A stretch of 64,000 nucleotides of DNA, from the NCBI GenBank assembly GCA_002307215.1, contig DBTU01000055.1:98894-162893 (forward strand), written 5' to 3'. Shown one piece after another: positions 44,885-52,690 of this stretch (position 1 is its first letter; each line of letters begins with the position of its first letter). Source of the DNA: Lachnoclostridium sp. UBA1308 (lineage in GTDB: Bacteria > Bacillota > Clostridia > Lachnospirales > Lachnospiraceae). The translations under genes were made by a program, and so were the position numbers. The notes under the pieces are model-generated. The model did no database searches, was not told the DNA's origin, and saw nothing but the letters and a program-made list of their open reading frames with translations.

Positions 44885-46270
44885 TTATTTTGATTTCAAA
44901 TAATTATCAATTCCCGATGCCGCAGCCTTGCCTGCTCCCATTGCAAGAATAACCGTAGCTGCACCTGTAACTACATCCCCTCCGGCAAAAACACCCTCTC
45001 TTGAGGTTTCTCCGGTCTCTTCATTTGCAATTATACATTTATATTTATTCGTCTTCAGTCCATCTGTAGTCGCTGAAATCAATGGGTTAGGACTGGTTCC
45101 AAGTGACATAATAACCGTATCAAGTTCCAGAACAAACTCGGAATCTTTTTTTTCTATAGGCGTTCTTCTGCCTGATTCATCCGGCTCACCCAGCTCCATC
45201 TCCACGCAACGCATACCGGATACCCAACCGTTCTCATTCACAAGGATTTCCAGAGGATTGGTCAGCATCTTAAACTTCACACCCTCTTCAAGTGCATGAT
45301 GTACTTCTTCCACTCTTGCGGGGAGCTCAGCTTCACTCCTACGATAAACAATATAGACTTCTGCTCCTAGTCTGAGAGCCGTTCTTGCAGCATCCATCGC
45401 TACATTTCCGCCTCCGACTACCGCAACCTTCTTACCTGCTATGATAGGAGTATCATAGCTTTCATCAAAGGCTTTCATAAGGTTATTACGCGTGAGATAT
45501 TCATTCGATGAAAAGACACCATTAGCATTCTCTCCCGGAATTCCCATGAATTTCGGAAGGCCTGCACCGGAACCGATAAATATGGCTTCAAAACCTTCTT
45601 CCTCCAATAATTCATCGATTGTGACAGATTTACCTATGATTACATTGGTTTCAATCTTTACTCCCAATGATTTCACATTCTCAATTTCGTATTTTACAAC
45701 GGAATCCTTCGGAAGTCTAAACTCAGGTATTCCATATACCAAAACGCCACCCGGCTCATGAAGAGCTTCAAAGATAGTAACATCATAGCCCATCTTGGCT
45801 AGGTCTCCTGCACAGCTAAGTCCCGCCGGACCGGCACCGATTACCGCTACCTTCCTGCCATTTGGATGTTGAGGCTTTTCTGGCTTAATCTTATTGTCTC
45901 TAGCCCAATCTGCCGTAAAACGCTCTAATTTACCGATAGATACCGGATCACCTTTTATTGCACGAATACACCTCTGCTCACATTGCGATTCCTGTGGGCA
46001 TACTCTTCCGCAGACAGCCGGAAGCGATGAATATTTATCTATTACTTTAAATGCTGCCTCAATATCATCATTTACAATTTCCTTAATGAAACTTGGTATA
46101 TCTATCGATACCGGGCAACCGGTAACACATTTCGGATTCTTACATTGTATGCATCTGGAAGCTTCAAGCTTAGCCTCTTCCTGATTATATCCATAACAAA
46201 CTTCCTCAAAATTAGTTGCTCTGATCCTAGGGTCCTGCTCCCTTACCGAAACTTTCTTTAAAACATCCAT
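44885..46270 (-). CDS. nfnB: NfnB, large subunit of ferredoxin:NADP oxidoreductase
   Basis: 461 residues, a GltD-like flavoprotein. N-terminal iron-sulfur cysteines are CIQCKNPKCVTGCPV (about 38-52) and CGRVCPQESQCEQRC (about 88-102). FAD binding is at VIGAGPAGLSCAGDLA (about 145) and NADPH binding at VVGGGNVAMDAART (about 285). The C-terminal ATVILAMGAGKAAA closes the FAD domain. Next to NfnA, it catalyses electron bifurcation between NADH, ferredoxin and NADP+. A glutamate synthase small subunit is the alternative, but the NfnA neighbour (45 nt upstream) decides. Confidence 0.9.
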   Translation of the reverse strand: MDVLKKVSVREQDPRIRATNFEEVCYGYNQEEAKLEASRCIQCKNPKCVTGCPVSIDIPSFIKEIVNDDIEAAFKVIDKYSSLPAVCGRVCPQESQCEQRCIRAIKGDPVSIGKLERFTADWARDNKIKPEKPQHPNGRKVAVIGAGPAGLSCAGDLAKMGYDVTIFEALHEPGGVLVYGIPEFRLPKDSVVKYEIENVKSLGVKIETNVIIGKSVTIDELLEEEGFEAIFIGSGAGLPKFMGIPGENANGVFSSNEYLTRNNLMKAFDESYDTPIIAGKKVAVVGGGNVAMDAARTALRLGAEVYIVYRRSEAELPARVEEVHHALEEGVKFKMLTNPLEILVNENGWVSGMRCVEMELGEPDESGRRTPIEKKDSEFVLELDTVIMSLGTSPNPLISATTDGLKTNKYKCIIANEETGETSREGVFAGGDVVTGAATVILAMGAGKAAASGIDNYLKSK

Positions 46271-46315
46271 CTCTATCCTCCATGATGCCTGAAATCCGAT
46301 CTGCCGATTAAGCGA

Positions 46316-47212
46316 TTAATGGCACTCGCAGTCCTTATGATGATGCGTAGCTCCTTCTTTATTCCGGAGTACTTTTTTTCCTTCCTCCGATTTATACATC
46401 TGAAGTCGTTTCATAGCCTCATCAAAATTAACAAGATGCCCATCAAATTCAGGACCATCAACACATGCAAACTTAACTTCATTTCCTATCGTAAGCCTGC
46501 AGGCTCCGCACATACCGGTTCCATCAACCATAACAGGATTCATACTTACAATTGTCTGAATTCCTAATTCCTTTGTTAAGATACATGCAAATTTCATCAT
46601 TATCATTGGACCGATTGCAATAACCAAATCATATTTCTTTCCCTGATTATTGATTAAATTCTTGATACAATCATTTACATTTCCTTTAAAGCCGTACGAG
46701 CCGTCATCCGTGGATATGTAAAGATTCTTCGCATACTGCTTCATGTTATCTTCCAGAATAATCAGATCTTTATTCCTTGCGCCGATGATGCAATCCGCCT
46801 CATAACCGTTTTCTTTCATCCATTTGATCTGTGGATATACCGGAGCAGCTCCGACTCCGCCGGCCACAAATAAAATTTTCTTTTTGGCAAGCATATCCGC
46901 CGGCATATCAATCAATTCCGATCTACGCCCCAAAGGTCCTGTGAAATCACTGAATGCCTCGCCGACCTTATATTGTGCCATTAATCCTGTTGAAGATCCT
47001 ATCGCCTGAAAAACAATACTAACTGTTTCGGCTTCTCTATTATAATCGCAAATTGTTAAAGGAATTCGTTCACCTTTTTCATCCATCTTTACAATGACAA
47101 ACTGCCCGGGATAGCAGTTTTTCGCTACTCTGGGTGCTTTCACATCCATTAGATAAATGGAATTAGCAAGGCTTTCCTTTTTCGTAATAGTGTATGTGTA
47201 ATTTTCTGCCAT
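46316..47212 (-). CDS. nfnA: NfnA, small subunit of ferredoxin:NADP oxidoreductase
   Basis: 298 residues from ATG 47212 (9 nt after GAAAGAGG); ATG 47218 is two codons earlier. A ferredoxin-reductase-like FAD domain (RIPLTICDYN, about 50) and an NAD domain (FVAGGVGAAPVYPQIKWMK, about 115) precede a C-terminal [2Fe-2S] site with MCGACRLTIG and FACVDGPEFDGH. It binds NADH and FAD in the NfnAB complex and links reduced ferredoxin from PFOR to NADPH supply. The His-rich end (THHHKDCECH) is notable and could bind a metal. Confidence 0.9.
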   Translation of the reverse strand: MAENYTYTITKKESLANSIYLMDVKAPRVAKNCYPGQFVIVKMDEKGERIPLTICDYNREAETVSIVFQAIGSSTGLMAQYKVGEAFSDFTGPLGRRSELIDMPADMLAKKKILFVAGGVGAAPVYPQIKWMKENGYEADCIIGARNKDLIILEDNMKQYAKNLYISTDDGSYGFKGNVNDCIKNLINNQGKKYDLVIAIGPMIMMKFACILTKELGIQTIVSMNPVMVDGTGMCGACRLTIGNEVKFACVDGPEFDGHLVNFDEAMKRLQMYKSEEGKKVLRNKEGATHHHKDCECH

Positions 47213-47458
47213 TCCCATAAACCTCTTTCTTATTCAGCCTTACTGCATTATTAATTATACGGTACACCGATTAAAAAATCCAGTGAATTTTGAAAAATGC
47301 AACAGTGTTTACACATTTCGGCATATTCCATATATTTTCACCAATAAATTCTATATATATCGTGCTCTCAAAATAGTAAAAGGAATATTAATACAAGTAT
47401 TATAAAATATTTAATAAATAACTGTATCCGTTACCGTCTATTTGCATAACAATAAATT

Positions 47459-48088
47459 TCACTTGTCATGCGTTGCCGCCCTAAGATTTCCAATAAACTG
47501 AATGTAATTGGTCTCTTCCGCGGCAAGATCAGCTCCAAGTCTACCAAGGCGATCACAGCGGCATAATAGTGCAATGTCCTCTACCTCTACTCGCTGTAAC
47601 AGTGCCTTGACATCCTGAAAGGGAAGATTTTTTTGAACATAAAGCATATGCATATGATATCTAACCAGAGCCGCCACTTCACTTATAAAAGTCTGATCCT
47701 CTGTAAAACAACTTAAGAATTCAACGCACAGCTTTTCGCCTTCTTTATCATGGTCGTATGAAGTTATTTTACAGTTCTTTACTCTTGTCGTACCGGGCTT
47801 TCCGATATCATGCAACAATGCGGCCCACATAAACACGTCTGGATCTTTCACCTTACTTCGAACGATAGCCGCTTCGTCAAGTACCAGCAGTGTATGATTC
47901 CACACGCTTCCCTCGGGGTGATATTTTGCAGACTGCTCTGTGGTTTTCATTTTCCAAAGCATAGCGAACGGATATTCCTTATACCGTTGCTGCTCTGATA
48001 ACCCTGCAATATACTCAGATGGTCTATCATCCCTAAGCAGATGTGCTGTTATCTCTGCAAATAATTCTTGTCTATTAATCTCGATCAT
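47459..48088 (-). CDS. HD-domain phosphohydrolase
   Basis: 209 residues. HD-superfamily metal ligands are visible as WNHTLLVLDEA (about 64), LLHDIGKPGTTR (about 91) and YDHDKEGEKL (about 112), followed by HMHMLY. The spacing is like the C-terminal HD domain of bacterial CCA-adding enzymes, but the nucleotidyltransferase domain is missing. It probably hydrolyses a phosphomonoester or phosphodiester; substrate unknown. AAAGGAGGTG lies 12 nt before ATG 48088. Confidence 0.82.
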   Translation of the reverse strand: MIEINRQELFAEITAHLLRDDRPSEYIAGLSEQQRYKEYPFAMLWKMKTTEQSAKYHPEGSVWNHTLLVLDEAAIVRSKVKDPDVFMWAALLHDIGKPGTTRVKNCKITSYDHDKEGEKLCVEFLSCFTEDQTFISEVAALVRYHMHMLYVQKNLPFQDVKALLQRVEVEDIALLCRCDRLGRLGADLAAEETNYIQFIGNLRAATHDK

Positions 48089-48192
48089 AAAACCCTAAAA
48101 CACCTCCTTTGAAATAAGTTTTTGTCGGGGATTACACCGCATTGGCTAGAAATACAATATTAAAATATGCAGAATCATACGAGCAATTAAAA

Positions 48193-48234
48193 GAAGTTCA
48201 GGATGAAATTCCACAAAATTTCATCCTGAACTTC
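48193..48234 (-). terminator. terminator of the two small genes
   Basis: 18-bp perfect stem around TTCAGGATGAAAT, followed on the minus strand by TTTTAATT. Confidence 0.85.
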
Positions 48235-48260
48235 CCTTTAACTTTGCAATATAAATTTCT

Positions 48261-48440
48261 TCATCCTTTTGGTTCATGATTTGGAGTCTCATAATGATTA
48301 GCACGTTGATGACCGGCTTTTGCCTTTCCCTGTATTTCGGGAACGGGCGGAACATCGTTCTTCTGAATATTCATGGTTTGCCGGCCTTCTGTTCCATGTG
48401 GCTCGGTTACATCGGGTCTCCTCATCCCTGCTTTTGCCAT
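48261..48440 (-). CDS. small basic protein (59 aa)
   Basis: 59 residues from ATG 48440 (MAKAGMRRPDVTEPHGTEG), with AAGGAGG 7 nt upstream; a longer frame to 48464 has no site. Hydrophilic and rich in His, Pro, Asn and Lys, with no membrane segment, so probably disordered. I recall short MAKAGMRRPD-type proteins in Lachnospiraceae but know no function. It begins 13 nt after another small gene and ends before a strong terminator. Confidence 0.65.
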   Translation of the reverse strand: MAKAGMRRPDVTEPHGTEGRQTMNIQKNDVPPVPEIQGKAKAGHQRANHYETPNHEPKG

Positions 48441-48453
48441 CCTCTCCCCTCCT

Positions 48454-48591
48454 TTATACATCATTCGGCTTATTTGATTGTTTCTTTACTGTATTACTAT
48501 CATTTTTCACATCTTCCTTTGTAATGGGCGTCTGTCCGTTTGCTTTCTTAACTCTTGCTCTTTTATTATCAACCTGACTGTCCTTGGGCAT
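48454..48591 (-). CDS. very small basic protein (45 aa)
   Basis: 45 residues (MPKDSQVDNKRARVKKANGQ at the start), very hydrophilic with many Lys, Asn and Gln. A textbook AGGAGG lies 5 nt before ATG 48591, and the 59-residue gene follows 13 nt after its stop. Size and composition recall small acid-soluble or nucleic-acid-associated proteins, but no family is recognised. Supported by ribosome site and gene order rather than homology. Confidence 0.55.
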   Translation of the reverse strand: MPKDSQVDNKRARVKKANGQTPITKEDVKNDSNTVKKQSNKPNDV

Positions 48592-48665
48592 AGTTTCCTC
48601 CTGTTCTGCTACATACAACTGTCATTACCGATAGTATATACAGAAGAATGCATCCTATCCTTTTA

Positions 48666-49160
48666 TCACAAATCCAGTTCTTCATACCCGGATAATTTTG
48701 ATAGATTGTAGTTTGAAAAACGTTTGTCCGAGGACAACTCCCTTCCAAACCATTCCGGTGGAATAAATATCTCTGAAGCTTCAACATCCGGAAATTCCAC
48801 CTCAGCAAAAACAAGCCCCTCTAACAATCCTTCAAATATATCCAACTCTGCTGTCAGTCCACCTTCCAAAGGAATTAGATATCGTGTTTTTTGTATCATA
48901 TGATGATCTGTCTTAGGAACAAGTTCCTCATAAGCTTCTTTCGTAAGCATAAGTTCCACTTCATGATTGATGATAGCACTGTTCTTAGTCATCTTCTTAA
49001 TACCTTCCTTTGATTTATAGGTCAGTATATAATCATCATTACTTTTACGAACTCGGATGGTGGGATTATGACATAAATACCCCTGTTCAATCTTTTTAAA
49101 TTCATATAGCGATAAATTTTCGGGCATTTGATGTATTGCATATTTACGTTCGATTTCCAT
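48666..49160 (-). CDS. CYTH-domain protein (triphosphate-binding)
   Basis: 164 residues from ATG 49160 (MEIERKYAI), with GGAGG 5 nt upstream. The ExExK signature is residues 2-6. Charged strand residues of the triphosphate tunnel follow: RVRKSNDDYILTYKSKEG, HEVELMLTKEAYEEL, KTRYLIPLEGGLTAELDIFEG, AEVEFPD. CYTH enzymes hydrolyse inorganic or thiamine triphosphate, or act as class IV adenylate cyclases; a tripolyphosphatase is the usual bacterial role. Divergent from the membrane protein gene at 49223, 62 nt away. Confidence 0.88.
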   Translation of the reverse strand: MEIERKYAIHQMPENLSLYEFKKIEQGYLCHNPTIRVRKSNDDYILTYKSKEGIKKMTKNSAIINHEVELMLTKEAYEELVPKTDHHMIQKTRYLIPLEGGLTAELDIFEGLLEGLVFAEVEFPDVEASEIFIPPEWFGRELSSDKRFSNYNLSKLSGYEELDL

Positions 49161-49222
49161 ATGATCCTCCAACTTTCTTGTTCTCCCTGTATAGGAAATA
49201 TTTTTCTGCTCATACTATTTCC

Positions 49223-49627
49223 ATGAAAAAGAAAAAAAAATTTTTTGAAAACTTTATGATATGCGGTCTATGTGGCTGGTGCATGGAATGCTTCTGGACA
49301 GGACTTGCTTCCATTCGTAAGCATACGGATAAGAAACTGGCCTGCCATACCTCAATATGGATGTTTCCCATCTATGGAATGGCAGCATGTCTGACACCAA
49401 TCTGCAAAAAACTGAAAACCCATAATGCACTTCTTCGAGGAGGTGTCTATACTATTTTTATTTATTTTGCAGAATACACCAGCGGTGTACTTCTGAAAAA
49501 ATTTGGTGCATGTCCCTGGGATTACAGTAAAGCGAAACTCAACTATAAAGGTGTGATTCGATTCGATTATGCTCCGGTATGGTGTCTTGCCGGACTCTTT
49601 TTCGAAAAGTTGCTAAATCACCGTTAA
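49223..49627 (+). CDS. CmpB-like putative ABC-transporter type IV membrane protein
   Basis: 134 residues from ATG 49223 (MKKKKKFFENFM). Four hydrophobic segments and the blocks FMICGLCGWCMECFWTG, WMFPIYGMAA, VYTIFIYFAEYTSGVLL, CPWDYSKAKLNYKGVIRFDYAPVW match PF06541-type membrane proteins. The CPWDYS/N-YKGVIR-D motif is characteristic. Role unknown despite the name. No clear ribosome site; the start region is an A-rich tract (nine A residues followed by six T). Confidence 0.78.
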   Translation: MKKKKKFFENFMICGLCGWCMECFWTGLASIRKHTDKKLACHTSIWMFPIYGMAACLTPICKKLKTHNALLRGGVYTIFIYFAEYTSGVLLKKFGACPWDYSKAKLNYKGVIRFDYAPVWCLAGLFFEKLLNHR

Positions 49628-49748
49628 AAACACAATCATAGCTTACACTTTTCCTAACGGTTCAATACTTGAAAGGCAGCTGTAAAAGATGTATACTTGA
49701 AAATATTATGAAGATATTTGTATTACCTGTCAATAGGAGGATATATTC

Positions 49749-50921
49749 TTGTTAAAAGCAGTAATATTTGATATGGATGGGGTTATTATCGACAGCGAAC
49801 CCATGCACGCGAGGGCTGCATTGTTAGCCCTTCAGAAATACAAAGCCGAGATTACCATTGACTATGTTGAAGGTTTTATCGGTAGCACTACATACTACAT
49901 GTGTCAGAGGATGGTTGAAGATTTACAATTACAAACCACTCCCGAAGAGCTTCTGAGAACAAATGAAGAAATGAAGAGATTGTTACTGAGCACTGAAGGC
50001 CATACGGTCGTTCCTTATGTCATTGACTTGATCAAGGATTTATATCAACATGGAATTATGCTTACCATCGCTTCCTCCTCCTCTCCTGAAGAGATAGAAG
50101 AAGTCATGGATTCGCTTGAAATCAGAAATTACTTCAGAGGTTTTGTATCCGGAGTAAATGTTCCAAATCCAAAACCGGCTCCTGATATATTTCTGGAAGC
50201 AGCGAAAAGGCTTGAGGTATCTCCCGAAGAATGCCTGGTCATTGAGGATTCCTATCATGGCGTTACAGCCGCAAATGCAGCAGGCGTATCCTGTATTGGA
50301 CTTGTTAATCCCCACTCCGGTAACCAGGACCTAAGTAAGGCCGCTTTGCTTGTGGAAGGCTTTGAAGAAGTTGATTATAGCTTTATAAAACATTTTTATG
50401 ATGAAATCAATACGTCAAACATCATTCTTACTACGGACCGCTTACTGATAAGGGAGCTCACCTTATCTGATATCCCTGATTTATTTCGGATTTATCGACA
50501 ACCTGAGATACGAGAATTTCTTGATGATTTTTCAGATGATCTCAGTGTGGAACTGGATAAGCATAAAGCCTATATCAAATATATTTACCGCTTCTATGGT
50601 TTCGGATTATGGGGTGTTTTTATTAAGGATAGTGAAACGTTAATCGGTAGATGCGGAATCGAATTAACTACACTCGGTAATGATAGTGTCTATGAAATAG
50701 GTTATCTTTTAAATACAGAATATCAAGGAATTGGGTACGGTGTTGAATTTGTGGAAGGGGTTCTGAAATATTCTAAGAACATACTAAACATCCAAAAAAT
50801 CATTGCCATAATCGATAAAGGTAACCTTAAATCCATACAACTTGCCGAACGAGTTGGTATGCGAAGGCTTAGTGAATATAGTCGAAACCGTCGTGATTGT
50901 TATGTTTATGAAGCAATATAA
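49749..50921 (+). CDS. HAD hydrolase-GNAT acetyltransferase fusion
   Basis: 390 residues from TTG 49749, with GGAGG 8 nt upstream. Residues 1-215 are a beta-phosphoglucomutase-like HAD phosphatase: DMDGVIIDSE (nucleophile Asp8, acid Asp10), SSSSPEE, KPAPDIFLEAA and VIEDSYHG. Residues about 225-390 are a GNAT domain: TTDRLLIRELTLSDIPDL, EIGYLLNTEYQGIGYG, and NLKSIQLAERVGMR. Each domain looks complete, so both phosphatase and acetyltransferase activities are plausible on related substrates. Followed 11 nt later by a Fur-family gene. Confidence 0.87.
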   Translation: MLKAVIFDMDGVIIDSEPMHARAALLALQKYKAEITIDYVEGFIGSTTYYMCQRMVEDLQLQTTPEELLRTNEEMKRLLLSTEGHTVVPYVIDLIKDLYQHGIMLTIASSSSPEEIEEVMDSLEIRNYFRGFVSGVNVPNPKPAPDIFLEAAKRLEVSPEECLVIEDSYHGVTAANAAGVSCIGLVNPHSGNQDLSKAALLVEGFEEVDYSFIKHFYDEINTSNIILTTDRLLIRELTLSDIPDLFRIYRQPEIREFLDDFSDDLSVELDKHKAYIKYIYRFYGFGLWGVFIKDSETLIGRCGIELTTLGNDSVYEIGYLLNTEYQGIGYGVEFVEGVLKYSKNILNIQKIIAIIDKGNLKSIQLAERVGMRRLSEYSRNRRDCYVYEAI

Positions 50922-50932
50922 GGAGTCTTGCT

Positions 50933-51343
50933 ATGTCAAATGAAAGAAATACAAAACAAAAGCAAATGATATTATCTATATTAAGGGAATCGGATCGCCC
51001 TATGTCAATTAATGAAATTTATAGTAAAATTGTTGAATGCCTTCCTAAGATAGCGAAATCAACAATCTATCGAAATATCGACAGTCTGCTCCTTCAAAAC
51101 CTAATTGATAAATATCATCTGAACGACAATGAAATCTTCTATCGGATAAAAACAAACTGCCATGAACATAAGCATTTTGTTATCTGTGATGATTGTAAAA
51201 AGGTCTTCGATCTTCCTACATGTCCAATTCATGACCTTGAAAGTGCCATGGAGGAAGAGGGATTTATTATCAAAGAGCACCAAATTCAAATTAGTGGTAT
51301 CTGTAAGGACTGTGCCAAATTTAAGCATAATATAAATACATAA
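50933..51343 (+). CDS. Fur-family metalloregulator (Zur/PerR-like)
   Basis: 136 residues. A winged helix (about 10-75; SINEIYSKIVECLPKIAKSTIYRNID) precedes a dimerisation and metal domain. HEHKHFVICDDC holds the metal-binding histidines and the first CxxC; CKDC near the end is the second, together forming the structural zinc site. Which metal it senses (Fe, Zn, Mn or peroxide) cannot be decided from sequence alone. Ribosome site AAGGAG. Overlaps nothing and ends at a bidirectional terminator. Confidence 0.87.
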   Translation: MSNERNTKQKQMILSILRESDRPMSINEIYSKIVECLPKIAKSTIYRNIDSLLLQNLIDKYHLNDNEIFYRIKTNCHEHKHFVICDDCKKVFDLPTCPIHDLESAMEEEGFIIKEHQIQISGICKDCAKFKHNINT

Positions 51344-51440
51344 TATTCGTATACATATATTGCAATTATCAGAACTTATGAACTTATATGAATGGGCCGA
51401 CACTTCTTCTAATATAACAGACTTATCTATAAGCAAAAAA

Positions 51441-51463
51441 GGATGTTGCATATTGCAACATCC
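51441..51463. terminator. bidirectional terminator
   Basis: GGATGTTGCA / TGCAACATCC, perfect 10-bp stem with a 3-nt loop between convergent genes, preceded by six A residues. Confidence 0.85.
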
Positions 51464-51470
51464 CATATAA

Positions 51471-51764
51471 TTATTTTGTGCCGGTTCCTGTTGAACCAGT
51501 ACCTGTTCCTGTCCCTAATGTTCCGCTTGATCCCGAAGCCCCATTTGTTAAATTTGATCCTGTTCCTGTACCATTGGTGATTCCGGTTCCGGTAATATTG
51601 GTAGTCCCTGTTGTAGTTCTTGGTGTAGTTGTTATTGAGGTAGTTGCACTGTTATTTGTTCCGGTAGTTGTTCCTGTCTTAGTATCGTCTGTTGTTGCAC
51701 ATCCTGCTAATAAAATAGTTGATATAAAGCATATGCTAATTATGATTGCCAATTTTCTTCTCAT
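51471..51764 (-). CDS. Thr/Gly-rich low-complexity lipoprotein
   Basis: 97 residues. The signal peptide ends in lipobox LLAGC (Cys22). The rest is almost entirely Thr, Gly, Asn and Ser in irregular TGT/GTG runs, probably an extended, disordered surface tail. Degenerate short repeats make it prone to length variation. Function unknown; it may be a cell-wall spacer or spore/sheath component. ATG 51764 follows AGGAG. Confidence 0.7.
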   Translation of the reverse strand: MRRKLAIIISICFISTILLAGCATTDDTKTGTTTGTNNSATTSITTTPRTTTGTTNITGTGITNGTGTGSNLTNGASGSSGTLGTGTGTGSTGTGTK

Positions 51765-51885
51765 GATACTCCTCCTATATAAGTTTGTTTTACATAGTTT
51801 GTATTACGTAGTTAGTATCTCTCTGATCAATTGATTTATTCATAATTCATATCCTGTAAACAACGTCACAACTCTTACATTATTT

Positions 51886-52668
51886 TCATTTTGATTTAAA
51901 CTCCGTCATATCCTTCCGGAATCGAAGCGGCAGATTACCTCTTTGCAGCTTTGGATTAATCCGTTCTTTTATTACAATATTTTGAAAGAATATCTTCCAC
52001 AAATCGCGGTAGTCATCCTCCACAAAGGATATCTTATCCATACCTTCTTGATCAATCTCCGGTACATGTGCCAAAATCCACGGATTTCCGGGAACATGAA
52101 AAGTCGCGAGCTGTCGATCGGCATCATAAATCAAAAAGCGCTCCTGTGGAAAACGATCTTCAAAATGAGGAGTTATTAAGGTAATAACATTGCTTTTTGG
52201 ATGAATCACAGCAGTAAGCAACTTATTCTCCTGCTCTGAAAACCTAATAAATTCAATAAAATGATATGCTTCCCTGCTTACATTTTTATTAACACGTAAA
52301 AACTGATTAACTACTTCATTGCTCATGTGTTCCATGATACTTCTTCCAATCGAAAACCCAAGTATCAGAAAACGGTAAATCAGATCCGCTTTACCCAAAT
52401 AATCGGATAATGCAACCCGACATGACATTTCAAAAGCTTCCTCTGATATCTTCGATTTAATTGAAGCAGATACCTTGAAGGCTAGCTCTAAATCAGTATC
52501 CACTGCAATATATTCTGAAAAAAGTTCAATATTGGCGTATTTACTTCCTTCACTCTTTTCTTCAATCTTAATGTTAGCATGTCCGTATCTCGAACTCCAA
52601 GCCAGGTATATAGCGGTAAAGATTCCATCAATACTGTTGTCACAAAGATAGATGTGTTTTGTTTCCAT
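51886..52668 (-). CDS. TIGR03915-family putative DNA repair protein
   Basis: 260 residues. The opening YLCDNSIDGIFTAIYLAWSS and the DUF4130 block with NPWILAHVPEIDQEGMD match the TIGR03915 family, always paired with the TIGR03916 radical SAM protein. The pair is proposed to act in DNA repair, perhaps of spore photoproduct-like or other modified bases. The gene follows the radical SAM gene by 22 nt. It should be SOS-controlled through the two LexA-like boxes upstream of the first gene. Confidence 0.85.
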   Translation of the reverse strand: METKHIYLCDNSIDGIFTAIYLAWSSRYGHANIKIEEKSEGSKYANIELFSEYIAVDTDLELAFKVSASIKSKISEEAFEMSCRVALSDYLGKADLIYRFLILGFSIGRSIMEHMSNEVVNQFLRVNKNVSREAYHFIEFIRFSEQENKLLTAVIHPKSNVITLITPHFEDRFPQERFLIYDADRQLATFHVPGNPWILAHVPEIDQEGMDKISFVEDDYRDLWKIFFQNIVIKERINPKLQRGNLPLRFRKDMTEFKSK

Positions 52669-52690
52669 TCTTCATCAACTCCCAAATCTG

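Noticed and set aside
44928..45299. Long plus-strand frame opposite nfnB, and similar antisense frames opposite copA, nifJ and the TauE-like gene
   Set aside because: Shadows of well-supported minus-strand genes; rich in Ser/Pro/Ile as expected from antisense of coding sequence.
49223..49250. Homopolymer A9/T6 at the start of the CmpB-like gene as a phase-variable switch
   Set aside because: The tract lies in a Lys-rich start typical of such proteins and is short; no second evidence for slippage.
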